In this document: positions 20,200 to 31,616 of the stretch, piece by piece
Layout of the letters: the number at the start of each line of letters is the position of its first letter
Position numbering within the stretch: the first letter of the stretch is position 1
Assembly: GCA_013054445.1 (NCBI GenBank)
Contig: JAAMPI010000486.1
Location: 1-35,461 of the forward strand
DNA: 35,461 nucleotides
Direction: 5' to 3'
Source: Cudoniella acicularis
Lineage: Eukaryota; Ascomycota; Leotiomycetes; Helotiales; Helotiaceae
The notes under the pieces: generated by a model
Databases searched by the model: none
What the model saw: the letters and a program-made list of their open reading frames with translations, nothing else
What the model was told of the DNA's origin: nothing
Position numbers and translations under genes: made by a program

Positions 20200-20891
20200 G
20201 ATTCAGCCGGGTCGATAATGACAGCCTTCTTAGACTCGATCTTCTTAAGGAGCGAAATACTGGTTTGGTTCCAGTCACGAACACACAGGAAAAGGTGAAG
20301 AAGAGAAGAGAGAAATGAGGGAAGAAAGTCTGCACGAAACGCTTCAAGTACGAACCGCAGCACAAAGAACGGCGGTTGGATGTCGAGACACAGCCAATGC
20401 GTGCATCAGGCGCGGCTCCTTAAAAGCAGTGGCCCCCAATCCCTGCGACCACCTGAGCACCGATGAAACTGCCGCCCTGCCAGGGGTGAGACCTGCCGAG
20501 CCGAAGACAGCACCGGCCCGAGTCGCTTAGTGCACGTGCCATCGGAGTTTGCTGGGTTTGGACAGCGCTTATTTTAAACGCGATATCAGGTCCAAAGGTG
20601 AAAAGTTGACCTTTCCTCAGCACTGCGACGCACCACAACGCAGCAGCTTCACTTTCGCTTTATCATCGCCCTATTGAATAATTTTGCCAGCCATTTAATT
20701 TATTCATTCCCAACCACCTCAATTGCATTTTCCCCACGAGCATAAATACCCAGGTATGTTCCCCCAAATCTCTTCTTTCTCTCTTGTTGCACAAAACTTC
20801 GTCCATCTGCTGCTACGATTGCGCACATTTACTACCAACTTTACTTCTTCCCTCCATTACCCCAACACTCTCATCATACCAAATATCCACA
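20200..20891. promoter_or_regulatory. divergent promoter region, eIF4E-like / hypothetical gene
   Basis: About 690 bases shared by a minus-strand eIF4E-like gene and a plus-strand gene. A TATA-like CATAAATACC is at 20741-20750, about 140 bases before the plus-strand ATG, followed by a pyrimidine-rich leader (TTCTTTCTCTCTTG). The plus-strand frame is open to 20784, but that part looks like leader. Confidence 0.4.
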
Positions 20892-22693
20892 ATGTCGAAT
20901 CCCTTTCCCGAGATTGACTGGAACTTGCCTCCTGTCCCGGCCAACTTTGTCCTTGATCCCATCAACAAGCCTTGCGTGGATGGAGATGGTTCATGTGGAT
21001 TTACTAAAACTCTCATAAAGTATCATCACGGCCAAAACTCATTCGTCGGCGAGCCCATCAACATTTGCCCAACTCCAGCCAACTCTCCTCAGCTTAGCGG
21101 CGCTGATTTGTTCAAAAATCTTCGTCACTCTCTCACCACTCCACGTGACTATCAGGAGGTTCCAATTGAGCCCGATGCCGCAGTCAAGGCCGAAGTTCTT
21201 CGCTGGGTCACTGGTAAATGAGATGATAAATTCCGGCTCTTTGATTCTCTAACTGATTACTTTAGAATTTGAAGCTATGAGCACCGGCAATGCCTCTGGT
21301 TCCCGTGCAACCACTCTCAGGCGTCCATGGGATGTCCACTTTTCCGACAGGGAAATCGAAGAGGATGACTATGCTTTCAAGATCGCAAAGAATATGATGA
21401 CTGTTTATGGTACGCATAGCCATTCAATCTTTTTACATGCTTCACTGACACTTCTCAGTCAGGGGTGAATTCGAGCACTCAGCTCGTTTGCGTCAAATTG
21501 TCGCTAACAGCGGACAAGACTGGCTTAACCAACGCTGCGCCAAAATGATCGCCTACAACATCTGGTTCGATCAAGAGCAACCTCTATACATTGGCTGGTC
21601 TCGAGAGGAGTGCGATGCACGTGCCGCCTACCTCCACGAGAGAGAATTAGCAACTGGCAACTCATCTGGCAACGCTGCATCTGACAGCTCTGCGTCTTCC
21701 ACCGATTCTATGTCCACTACTGAATCTTCACCTGACGCACCTTTTGGCTCGGACTCTCATTCAGCCGCGCCGGCGTCCGTCGCTTCGAGCTCTGAATCTT
21801 CCGACTCCAAAGCCTCTTCTGAAGAGATCGTCAATTTCCGCCCTACAAACCAAAAGCCAACTTTCCGCTTTGAACCTTCTTCAATCGCTAGTCGCTTACC
21901 AGATTTTCTCGCCGCCATGAAAGCCTCCAATGAGGAATTGGCTTCCGGCAGCGCCAACAAGAAGATCGAACTGTCCGACAATGAATCTAACGATGGAGAA
22001 CACATCGAAATGAATCTCGGTCTCGGTGTCTTGGAAGAAGTAAAGCGCGAAAGCTCCCCTGCCCTCTCATCCCCAGTCACCCTCAAGCGCAATGCAGACG
22101 TCATTGATGAACCAACCACACCACCTCAAAAGAAGCTCAAGCTTCGAATTGTCAATAAGGATGGCAAGGCCGAGACCTTCTCAGCAACACCGCCTCCTAA
22201 TGACTTATCCCCATCATCCACTCCAAAGATCACGCTCCGCCTTGTTCATCACCTCAACATGGACGATCTCATGCGATCCTTGAGGGCTCGATCATCCAAG
22301 AAGTCCAAACCAACTAAGAAGGGCAAGAACTCCAAGAACTCCAAGAGATCAAAGAACTCCAAGAAGCCAAAGGCATCGGATTCAAGCACTCAGTCCGGCA
22401 ATGACACATCTGCCAACACCAGAGTCAACTTCTTCATCGAGCGAGAGGAAGAAAACCTCATCAATATACCCATGCTCACCGAGTTTGAGACAGATGAGGA
22501 CGGGGAGCAGGTCGACAAGTGGCTCGAAGCAATTGACAAGATTGATTGGCTAGCTGGTATTCCCAACTTCCCCAAATATGTTGATCCCACCGAGGAAGAG
22601 CTTAAGGCGTTTGCCAATGGCATTCTCGACACTGCTGAAGCCGATCAGCTTGAAGGTTACAGGGTGCTGCACTATTACAAGGATTCCGCTTAG
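20892..22693 (+). CDS. hypothetical protein, Ser- and Lys-rich
   Basis: Three exons, 20892-21213, 21266-21409 and 21459-22693, give 566 residues; introns are 52 and 49 nt with in-phase joins. The start ATG 20892 (TCCACAATGTC) was chosen over an upstream open frame lacking protein-like composition. Residues 1 to ~250 look globular, with two short structured blocks (IDWNLPPVPANF and DWLNQRCAKMIAYNIWF). A Ser/Asp-rich linker follows, then PPQKKLKLRI, a possible nuclear localisation signal, then a Lys/Ser array of repeated KNSK-type units (DNA ~22297-22376). The C-terminus is acidic (PTEEELKAFANGIL). No family was recognised; composition suggests a nuclear protein. Codon use (many C-ending codons, AAG, CTC) suggests good expression. 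Confidence 0.7.
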
Positions 22694-23862
22694 GTTTTGT
22701 TCACATGGGACTCTCCCAGCAGGAGGAGAATAGAAGACGGTGATGGGGAAATGTATTTTAGAGACGACGAAAATACACGAGTGAATCACCATGCTCGCAT
22801 GCATTTGGAAGGGAGTACTTGGCGCTGCATTATACCCGGCCGGCCTTGTACCTAGAATTTTTAGGGCTGTATAATAGGGAATCACTGCATACCACACTTC
22901 GTGTCTTTTATCGCTGTGAAGTGAAATTACTGGCGTGGCGTTCCTTCTCTCAAGCATAGTTGCTTAGTCGTTCTAAACAAACCACGATCTCTTGTTAAGA
23001 ACTTCAACTCTTCCCGCTATTCCCCTTCAGCTTCCTTCAGTTCTCCATTTTTGCTTCTCCATCTGATGTTAAAACCTTATGTTTTCAGATGAAATGTCAC
23101 AGCCCACAAACACGAGAGCTGTTTTCCTTCTCTCATTTCAGTGCTCTCAACCAACACCGAGTCCCAATCTCTTCTCTTATAAAAGACGGTCTCCTAGCTA
23201 TCTATGCCACGGTACAAGTCGTCAATAACCCGGATGCCAGAGCTTTACCAATGCGGAGTTCGGGACCAGCAACATGCTGCAGCTAAGAAATTTTCTTTGC
23301 TTGGATCAGGAACCTCAAGGCTGGCTATGAATTCTGGATCCCACTACCAAGGGAGATGCAGCATCGCCAGTAGCGAGCCTGCGAGAGGAATGAGGTCAAA
23401 TGACAGTGAGATAGTTTTTGACAGCAGGTAAACCGTTGACGGGAAATTCACGCGGAGGAATTGGAAAGAAATATTGAGCATAAATGCCAATGGAGCAGTT
23501 TATGCGATTATGCGAAAAGAATCAGGCAATGTTGAAATCTAAGAACAAGCTCCACAGGAGGATTCAAGTCTATGCTTGTTACCTTTGTATTTTCAAGCTT
23601 TTTTCCGCATCAGTAATCTGGTCTTCACTACCATCGACATGGCCCTCTATTTATATCTTCAAATACCCCAAAAAATCAAATTCCACTTGAACTAAATTCA
23701 GTACCTAAAATGGCACTTCAGCAAGGGCAGGGTAATCTAAAATAATTTTGAGGTGCCTTATAATCATCTTATAGTTTTGAATTACTTATCGCAACAAATA
23801 TATTGAGTTTTAGAAATACTTATTTAGGATTTTCATCCAGAAGAGTTCTTATTCAATAATTT

Positions 23863-23970
23863 TCTCATTCTTTTAATTTTAGTGATTATGAACCAGATGT
23901 ATTTTATAAGGTAGTATGGCTTGAAGAAGGGTATCTCGGGTATTTATATCTTTTCAATTAGCATTTGACC
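23863..23970 (+). repeat. diverged dispersed repeat, copy B
   Basis: Aligns by eye with 1-105 (see copy A). Shared blocks are TCTCATTCTTT, TTTATAAGGT, TTGAAGAAGGGTATC, GTATTTATATC and CATTTGACC. Divergence is high, and no open reading frame is shared. Confidence 0.45.
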
Positions 23971-25110
23971 TTCCATCTTTTCAGTTCTCAAACTTGAGAA
24001 TCACACCTTTAGAGAAATCCCATTCAAGCCTCAAGGCCATACCGGTTCTTATTGCAAAGAGATATTTACTTATCAAATAGCCAAAGAAAATATATATTGA
24101 GTTTATTTTCTGTTCCCGATGAGAAGATATCGAAAAAAAGAAGGATTGCTCTTGGAAATGAAATGGTCTTGGAAATTTCGAGACTTATCAGCATTGACGA
24201 CATAATTCGGGAAGCGCAGCGACTTTGAGGAAGATTTAGGACCTGGAGAAAATAGCAATAATGATACCAGGGGCTGTTGAAGATAGTAATGCAGCGAATA
24301 TGGGAAGGAAGTTTGACAGTACCAAAATTCTCGACAGTAGTATTTTACAAAGGGATTTTTGAAACCTGAAGCACTGAGAGTAAATCTTACTTTTCGGCGA
24401 CGGCAGGTGACACCCTGGAGGTTCTTGCAACCTGGGTCCAGGTAGAGTATTCTGGCCTGGAAAAGGGGAGTTCCGCGAAGCAATATGTCAGGCTGATTGG
24501 TTTGTTCTAGTTATATTGAGGAGAAAAGGAAGAAAGAAGCAACTGGCTAAGTATTTATGTGTGTGGTGGAGAATATTATTTCAGCACTTGCCACTGGATT
24601 CAAGATCTGCTGGAATTTCGCCATTAAGCTTTCAAATATATACAGGTCCTGACGTATTATATCCTTAAACTCTTCCACATGAGGGCTGAGATCAACTTCT
24701 CTCGGTAGATATTGCGATTCCAGCCCCCTAGTATAAAACCTCACGAACAAGTCAAGTTGTTAAAACAGAACAATGAGACCATAAAGTCTGTGGTCAATTT
24801 AAAGGGCGTTTTGTGGCCTGGTATTATTTTTTGACTTTTGGAACTTCAAGTCCCTTACTCCTTGGTCACACAAACTATTGATTCCCATTTCTTGCGATAT
24901 CTGTGGTGTCCGAGGGACAGGTCGTGTTTGGGGTGGGAAGAAAAGAGCGGAGAATGACAGTACATACTGGGTTTTGACAGCAAGTTTCTCGGTTGCTAGA
25001 ATTTCCAGCGTAAAAAATAAGCCTAGGTTTAACCTCCAATATCACACACAATCCTTGGCACGTTGAAAGCTTTATGATTTCAAGGCACAGCAATGTTCTT
25101 TGAATCTTCG

Positions 25111-25437
25111 CTATGTCCCACCGATCTTCTCCACATCCCAGAAAGGATCAAGAATCGCTTCAACGATGGATTCATTGTGATGAGCAATGTTGATTTTGAG
25201 CGTGTTTTTATACCCAAAATTTAGTGTGAAAATAATTCTCGGTATTCGTGCTAAACATTCAGCCTTCAAATCAGTAAGCTCCTTCGTTACTTCGTCTTTG
25301 AATTTGCAGTGCAGAATGCCAAAAATAGCCTCCCTCTTGGGTATAAGACAACAGATCTTCCGTGGAATTTGAATCTTCGGCGTAGACAGAGGATAAGGGA
25401 AAGGGTGAAATGACAAGTGCTTCTCTCCCTGTCGCTA
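25111..25437 (-). CDS. hypothetical protein fragment
   Basis: Minus-strand frame of about 108 codons, open from 25437 to a stop at 25111, with no ATG near its start. A CAG acceptor at the upstream edge suggests an internal or last exon. Composition is protein-like rather than random: KIQIPRKICCLIPKREA, FKDEVTKELTDLKAECL and HNESIVEAILDPFWDVE. A TATA-like CATAAATAC and a CT-rich stretch lie upstream on the same strand (around 25510-25548), next to a triple TGACAG site. No family was recognised. It could be a small gene or a decayed copy of one. Confidence 0.3.
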
Positions 25438-26991
25438 TTTTGCAAGCTATCGTTCGGTCCGAACCATCTCCTGAAAAAATAATGCACTAGGCCTTGTAAG
25501 AGTATTTTATTTCTCGATTGTTGAGAAGGGAAAGAGACAGTATTTATGAACCAAAACCTACTTGACAGTGGTAAAAGAAACTTGACAGCGAAGAAAAAAT
25601 TGACAGCAACTGTAGGAAAGCCAACCTCTTATCCATATATCCTTGTCTAATAACCCCCAGAGAACAGTTAAAATTCTCTCGCACGACCAGTATAATCCTA
25701 GGATAACTTACGTCAGCTTTTTTGTAGCCAAAATACCGACTCCATATTGGTTGTTAATCCATCAGTACCGATGATTGTTGCGCTAGATGAAAGTAACCAG
25801 CGCCCAAAATTTATACCTTCTTCCCGGTGGCCCACCTATCTCCCCAACCGTTATACGCATAGCACAGCTAACTCGCACAAAACACTTGAAAATTACCAAA
25901 CAGCTCCGTACTTAGTGAAAAATGCTAATAATTAGAGTCAACATAAGAGGATATGCTAGATTAGGTAAGCTAAATCTATCTGCTTTCTTATAGCGTGTCA
26001 CAGTAGTAGAGATATTAAGAGTGTTATAACCTGTTTTCGCGATACTGCACCCATATATAACGGTCGAGGAGATACTGAGCACAAGGGTCGCGACTGCTAT
26101 TGGGACAGAAAACGAATAGTATTATCTACGATACCGCCCCAATTTCTCGATCAAGGATATAAGGAAGACCAAGTCAAGTCAAGAAGAGTTTCTTTCCAGT
26201 TACCTGTGTGGCGCTATACTGCAGAAGAGCTAGGTGCTGGAGAGGGGTCTCCGTATTAAGCTACAGACTGGATATTCGGCGGGAAGGATATTGCGAAGTA
26301 GGAGAATCAAGAAACAACAACAGAAAGAGGAGAGCCTTAGTATCACTTGAAAACTAGGGTCAAAGGAAACAATCATGAGCAACAACTTCTTTGACAGCGC
26401 CAAAAAAAAAAAAAAGGGAAATTGACAGCGCAAAAAGAACAAACAACAATTTCAGGAGACCTAACTTCTTGATACAAAAATTTACAAATGCAGCGTCTCT
26501 AGAAAAAGGTGAAATCCAAGTTACATTTGCCCAAGGGTAGCCGGGCAAGGAGATTTGATCGTGCAATTCCCGCACAGTACCGCGTATTGTACTTTGCCAT
26601 TTTGGTAGATTTTTTGCCCTTGCGTTGCTAAATACGGACGAAGAGGGGCGGGAATTATATGTAGACTCTTGAGTGCGGGATAACCTGCTAACTGGCTCTC
26701 TATAGGTGAGCTTGTCCGAGTAAACTGTCTGTTCAGGCTGGTACTACCAGCTAGTGGTGTTAAACACACATCTCAACAAGTCAGAGAATTCGTAGACTTC
26801 ATATGAATTATTCGTTGATATCATAATCGTGATCATGAGAGTGACCTCAATGCTATGTAGTAAGCACCCCAAACACCATCGCTTGTTCCACTATAATCCA
26901 ACACCCAAGGCCATCTACCAATTCCAATGCCCCTTATTGCTTATTGCTGACTAAATGTACTCCATCCGCTATGCTGCCCCAATATTCATAT

Positions 26992-28938
26992 TCAAACATT
27001 CACTCTTTCTCCCAATAGTGTGACAAATCGAGCTTTATCATCCATAATCTTTCGCTTGAACATACCCACATCGTTAAGCAGTTCCTTGAAAAAGTCTTGA
27101 ACCTCCTGAGCCTTCTCCTCGTGTGACACATCGATTCCTTCATCCTCATCACCATATTCCGAATCCGGTACTTCCGTCTTGTCATCATTTTCCTTGTTTG
27201 CTTCAGCGTCAATTTCCACAGTAGGCTCGCACATGCTGCCCACTCGACTTCCTCCTTGTACGCTGTTTCTCGCGCTTCGAACATCTATCGGGTTCTTGAT
27301 AGATTCGAGTGCAAGCTTCAAGTGAAGTCTCAATGCATCATTCTCAGTCTGTAGATTGCGGATCTTGCCCTCAGCAACCATAGAGCGCTCTTCCATCATG
27401 CGTTGCATTGCAACCACTCTATTTTGATATTCCTCAAGTTTTTCTTCTTGCTCCTTGCCCTCCTTCTCACGCCGGCGACTGTCAGATACGCTGAGCTGCA
27501 ATACACGAATTTCCTCGGCCATAGCTGCGATTTGGGCATCACGTTCCGCAGCTGAAACGTGGTCTTGATTAACGATAGCGCGAGTACGAATTCTCTTGGC
27601 TTGATCAGCATATCGTAAGGTAGAGAGCGTCTCGTCGTAGTCCGATGGAGCGATGCAAGCTATCATTGCAGTCTTACTATTTCCTCCGAGAGAGTCTTTG
27701 AGCAGCCATGTGAGGATTGAGTCACGATATGGGACGACATCCTTATTCCGCTTCCCAGGTCGCTGCTGCTTCGGATCTGCTAATGCTGCAATAACTCGCC
27801 CGAGGGTTGTAAGAGATTTATTGATGTTACTTCCTTCCCGAAGACGAGCACCTGTTGCCTCTGTGGCCTTTGCTCTCTCACTGCCCGCCAAATCCACCAG
27901 TCGAATTCGTGCTGTACGCTCAGTTGTTTCATCTGTGTCCATGTCATGATGGATTTGCTTCAGCATGATGGTAAAAACCGAATGACTTCTGCTACTTGTA
28001 TCATTCATCTTTGTGCTCGCTGTGGTGCGGCTAGCATCTCCCATCTTCATATATCTCATGATTTCGGAAATATTCTTGACCGGAGCATCAGTCAAATCCT
28101 TTACGTATGGTCCTTCCGTTGGCGACTCGCGGATCTTAAGGTAATACGGAGGCTGATTCTGTTGTACAGGGACAAGAAGGTCGCGGACGTGCTCGTTGTA
28201 AACTTCGAAGTAAGAAACTCGGACGTTATAGGAGATATTAGGTGTTTCGCTTTGGGCTGCTTCGATGCGCTGAAACAGATCCTCGCAGGTTCGTGGAATC
28301 AGTCCCGGCTGGTCTGGCGTACCCATCATAGTATAACTCTTTCCTGAGCCTGTTTGGCCGTAAGCAAATATGCAAGTATGATATCCTTCAAAGTTGTGAT
28401 CCAAGAATTCCTCCCCAAGACTGTTGTAAACATCCTCTTGATGCGCATAATGTTCGTCTTTCTTGTCAAAACTCCAGAACGAATTGTCGAATGCGAATGC
28501 CTTTTCTTCAATAACTTTTCGGGTCTTGGATCGTGTGTTGGCCGGGTCCGTGTCGTTTGGCACGAGAAGTGTGGTTGCTTGATTGAGGGGATTCATCTCG
28601 ATCAGGCATTCTGCACCTCTTTCGATTTCTAAATAATATTGTTAGCCAATGAATCATATTTTTCAAAATAGATACTGACCTCTGGGGAGGAAGCCTCTGA
28701 CTCTCACCACGACCCGAACATTTCCCCCTGGGGTATCCATCCTGAGTGAAGATACGCTCCCGTCTCTTGAGCGCAGCGAAGGTGTAGAAGCTGAAGATCT
28801 GATCAAGCGCATTTCCGCAGCCACACCTGGCATTAGTCGTGGATCTAGAGCCATAGCAATCAATGAATCATTAATGTTTTGAATTGTTTCGTGAAATCGT
28901 TGTTGTAGATTGCGGTACATGAGTGCTAAGACTCGCAT
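26992..28938 (-). CDS. kinesin-3-type motor protein (UncB-like)
   Basis: Two minus-strand exons, 28938-28680 and 28628-26992 (intron 51 nt), give 631 residues. An N-terminal extension of ~70 residues precedes NVRVVVRVRGFLPRE. The motor domain is complete: P-loop GQTGSGKS (~177-184), switch I NDTSSRSHS, switch II LVDLAGSER, and YRDSILTWLLKDSLGGNSKT. The long loop HNFEGYHTCIFAYGQ and the SFWSFD motif point to kinesin-3 (KIF1/Unc-104 group). After the motor there is coiled coil (DAQIAAMAEEIRVLQLSV) and an acidic region. No FHA or PH domain is evident, unlike long Unc-104 kinesins, so it resembles the short fungal UncB type. Plus-end-directed microtubule transport is expected; the cargo is unknown. 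Confidence 0.88.
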
Positions 28939-30654
28939 CTGTTTACTTCGACGCGTGGTTGGCTGGGTGAAACATTGCAGGGGTGCTGCGCTTAAATGTA
29001 GGTTTGATGACGACCTCTCTTCGTGACTTCCATAGAATTTTGACTTTTCTCATTCAATAAGCAATTAACAGTTGGGGTCCTTTGTGAATGCGATTGTGTT
29101 GTTGTTATTGATTATTAGCCAACACGATTCAATTTCAGCCTAGAAGACTTCGCGTTGTCGCGTCACGGCTCAGCCGCCCGCTCCCGTCCCAAGAAATCAC
29201 GTCACGATACCGACGATAACTTTGGGAATGGCCCCTTGCCTTCATTATTCTCCACACTATTGGTATTGGGGACGACTTTGGTATTGAAAAATTCCATGGG
29301 GTGGAGGTTTCTTCAGAAATCTATGGATAATACTACGTTGCTGCAGAAAGATGGAAGTGAAATATCATATGCCAGTTTTATCTTTCTATAAGTATCATTC
29401 TCTGGCTCTTCTTCTATTTATTTCCAAATTTTTACAAACTCTCTTACCATCATATCTCCTTTGTAGCATTGCTCCCACGCCCATTCGTGGTGCTGCAGTG
29501 AAATATCAAACTCCCCACTTCGTCATTAACGAAGCGAAAGAAGCTACCCTTTGGGCTCGTCGGCTCGACTTGCAACTTTCCCAACCCAAAGAGAAGCCAC
29601 AACCGATTTCTCTTATATCCACTGTAGAAGTTAGAGAAGCACACGCTTTTTGATTCTTTTGGGAAGATACGCCGTCTTGAGCTCTTGTCATTTTCGGTAG
29701 TGGAGCTTAACAATTGGACCAGAGTATGTACTTCAGCTTGAATTGAAGCCACGAAAGAAAGGAAGATTAACCGAATACGTATTGAAAACTGTCTAATTTC
29801 CTTTTTGGAAGTCTTTGGCAGCCTAAAAGTAGGTTCACCTCATCTGGTGATTTTGCGGATGCTTGATTGCTGATCCTTGGTTCCTTCATAGTCACTATGC
29901 CATTTCACGTCAACTCTGGAGTTCACAAGTATCCAGAATACTATCTCCACCAGCCACCTTCTTTTTAGCAGCTTTATCCCTAGAAAATACGGATTTCAAA
30001 TAAAAAATGGAGTAAAACTGGCTTTTGAAGCTGTTGGATATTTAGACTTTAGACTGCCACTAGTTGATACAGCTTCAATTCGCCAACAAAAGCGTGATTC
30101 AAACAAGGGCAGGCATAAATTCAGAGTATGGAGGTTGCTGCCAGTTTTAAATGTAATTATGATGCAAGTGCCTCTCGCAAACCTCTGCTGCAAATTGCTA
30201 ATGAAAAGTGCAGCGCCACTTCGGCCAGTGCTCGCATGTTGATTCTTTTGGAATCCATTGCGAACAAACTCATATCTAAGTCTTTACAATGCAAATCATT
30301 ATGTACCGAGGCTCTCTGTTGCAAGAATAGAATAACATTAACTACATGGAAGCAACACGTCCTGCGGAATGGCGATTGTCAAAAGCTCCAAATTACAGAA
30401 TGGCAACACGCTGAAAAGAAGAGCAGCGCCTCGTCTGATTCGATAAACAACAAAGAAAGTCTACGGAACTAAAAAACGAGTAGAAAACCAACGAATTAAC
30501 TGCTTCTAGCGCGTTGGCAACTTTTAGCGGCGGTTGAGTGGGGCATCACGAAACATCAACTTTGCGATGTTCCAGGACCGTAACATTGGTCAAGTGCTAA
30601 TTTTTTTTTTTCAAGTTGAATTTCAAAATTAGAAAATTAGGAGCTACCAGGAAT
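28939..30654. other. intergenic region, no supported gene
   Basis: About 1.7 kb upstream of the kinesin gene. Several frames of 60-114 codons exist on both strands (for example 29450-29752 minus and 30128-30472 plus), but none has a domain, a plausible promoter or splice pattern. Nothing else was recognised. Confidence 0.4.
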
Positions 30655-31210
30655 AATATTTGAAACAGTCACAGTAGCAAAATCACTCAGCTCGGTGGAA
30701 CGGAAACGCAAGAGCCGGGACTTTACCAGTGTTTATAATATCTCACAGTGCCAAGATCACTCAGCTTTGCTGAATAGAGAGGCAAGAGCCGGTATTTCGG
30801 CAGTGTTTACAATATCTCACAGTACCAAAGTTACCCAGCTTGTTGTCAATAGCCTATACCTAGACTAAGTTAATAATATCTCACAGTACCAAAATCACTC
30901 AGCTTATTAAAGGTGAGGTCAAGGACTTGTACCTGGACAGCATTTATAATATTTCACAGTATTAAAACCACTCAACTTGGTTAGGTCGAAAGGCAAGAGC
31001 CGGTACCCAGATGGTGATAATAATATTTCACAGCACCGAAATTACTCTGCTTAGTGGAAAGGAACGACAAGAGCCGGTACCTAGATGGTGCTGACAATGC
31101 GTCACAGTACCAGGATCACTCAGCTTCTCGAGCGAAAAGCTGAAAGCCCCCACCTAGGCCGTGTCAATAATGCATCACAGTACCAAAATCACTCAGCTTT
31201 GCAGGTTCAG
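30655..31210 (+). repeat. 74-bp minisatellite, eight degenerate copies
   Basis: The block CACAGTACCAAAATCACTCA recurs at 30670, 30744, 30818, 30882, 30955, 31029, 31103 and 31176. Steps are 74, 74, 64, 73, 74, 74 and 73 bp, so the unit is 74 bp with one 10-bp deletion. Each unit also carries AAGAGCCGGTACC-like and AATAATATCTCACAG-like segments. Copies differ by many substitutions. The unit is not a multiple of three and frames are broken, so it is noncoding. Confidence 0.9.
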
Positions 31211-31342
31211 AAGCATAAAAGACGTTTCATTCAATCGTGTCCTCTCCAGGAGGAACTACCATTTATGATTAAAAGCAAGTTATTGTGTAGAAGAATCAGA
31301 ATCTCACTTTCCGCTACATGAAGCTAGAGCAAAAGTAGAGCA

Positions 31343-31588
31343 TAGCAAGTAAGAAATTTCGTAAAGTCTGTCTATTATCATTGATTAGCTAAGGTCTGAT
31401 CATGGAAAAAAGAGTCTGCGCTTACCGGTTCATTATCCATCATGACCAGAGTCTCCAACTCGCAGATCCAAGTGATCATTTATGTTCGTGCAGCAAGCAG
31501 AAAAGTCCGCAAGGTCTGCCTTTTCTCGTTGATTAGCCAAGGTCTAATATGGACGAAAGGGAGTTGTACTTACTGGTTGACTATCCAT
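31343..31588 (+). repeat. direct duplication of about 98 bp, offset 148-149 bp
   Basis: Segment 31343-31440 matches 31492-31588, including TTGATTAGC(T/C)AAGGTCT and the final TATCCAT. In the first ~57 aligned columns I count 11 transitions and 3 transversions, and most transitions make the left copy more AT-rich. This resembles repeat-induced point mutation. The block lies just beyond the minisatellite and ends about 30 bases from the 2EXR gene stop. Confidence 0.7.
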
Positions 31589-31616
31589 CTGTCATGTTTT
31601 TCCAATCCAGATCCAA

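Larger units (their letters stand above)
22694..26991. other. 4.3 kb repeat-rich, gene-poor island
   Basis: AT-rich sequence between the Ser/Lys-rich gene and the kinesin gene. It contains copy B of the dispersed repeat (23863-23970), at least five sites with paired TGACAG motifs on the same strand (23400 to 26428), and several short minus-strand frames of protein-like composition (24547-24750, 25111-25437). No transposase, reverse transcriptase or terminal repeat was recognised. It may be decayed mobile DNA. Confidence 0.45.

Noticed and set aside
29351..29752. Overlapping frames on both strands of about 100 codons
   Set aside because: Neither strand gives recognisable motifs, and the two cannot both be coding in these frames.
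30128..30472. 114-codon plus-strand frame
   Set aside because: Irregular composition, no domain, and no support from neighbouring sequence.
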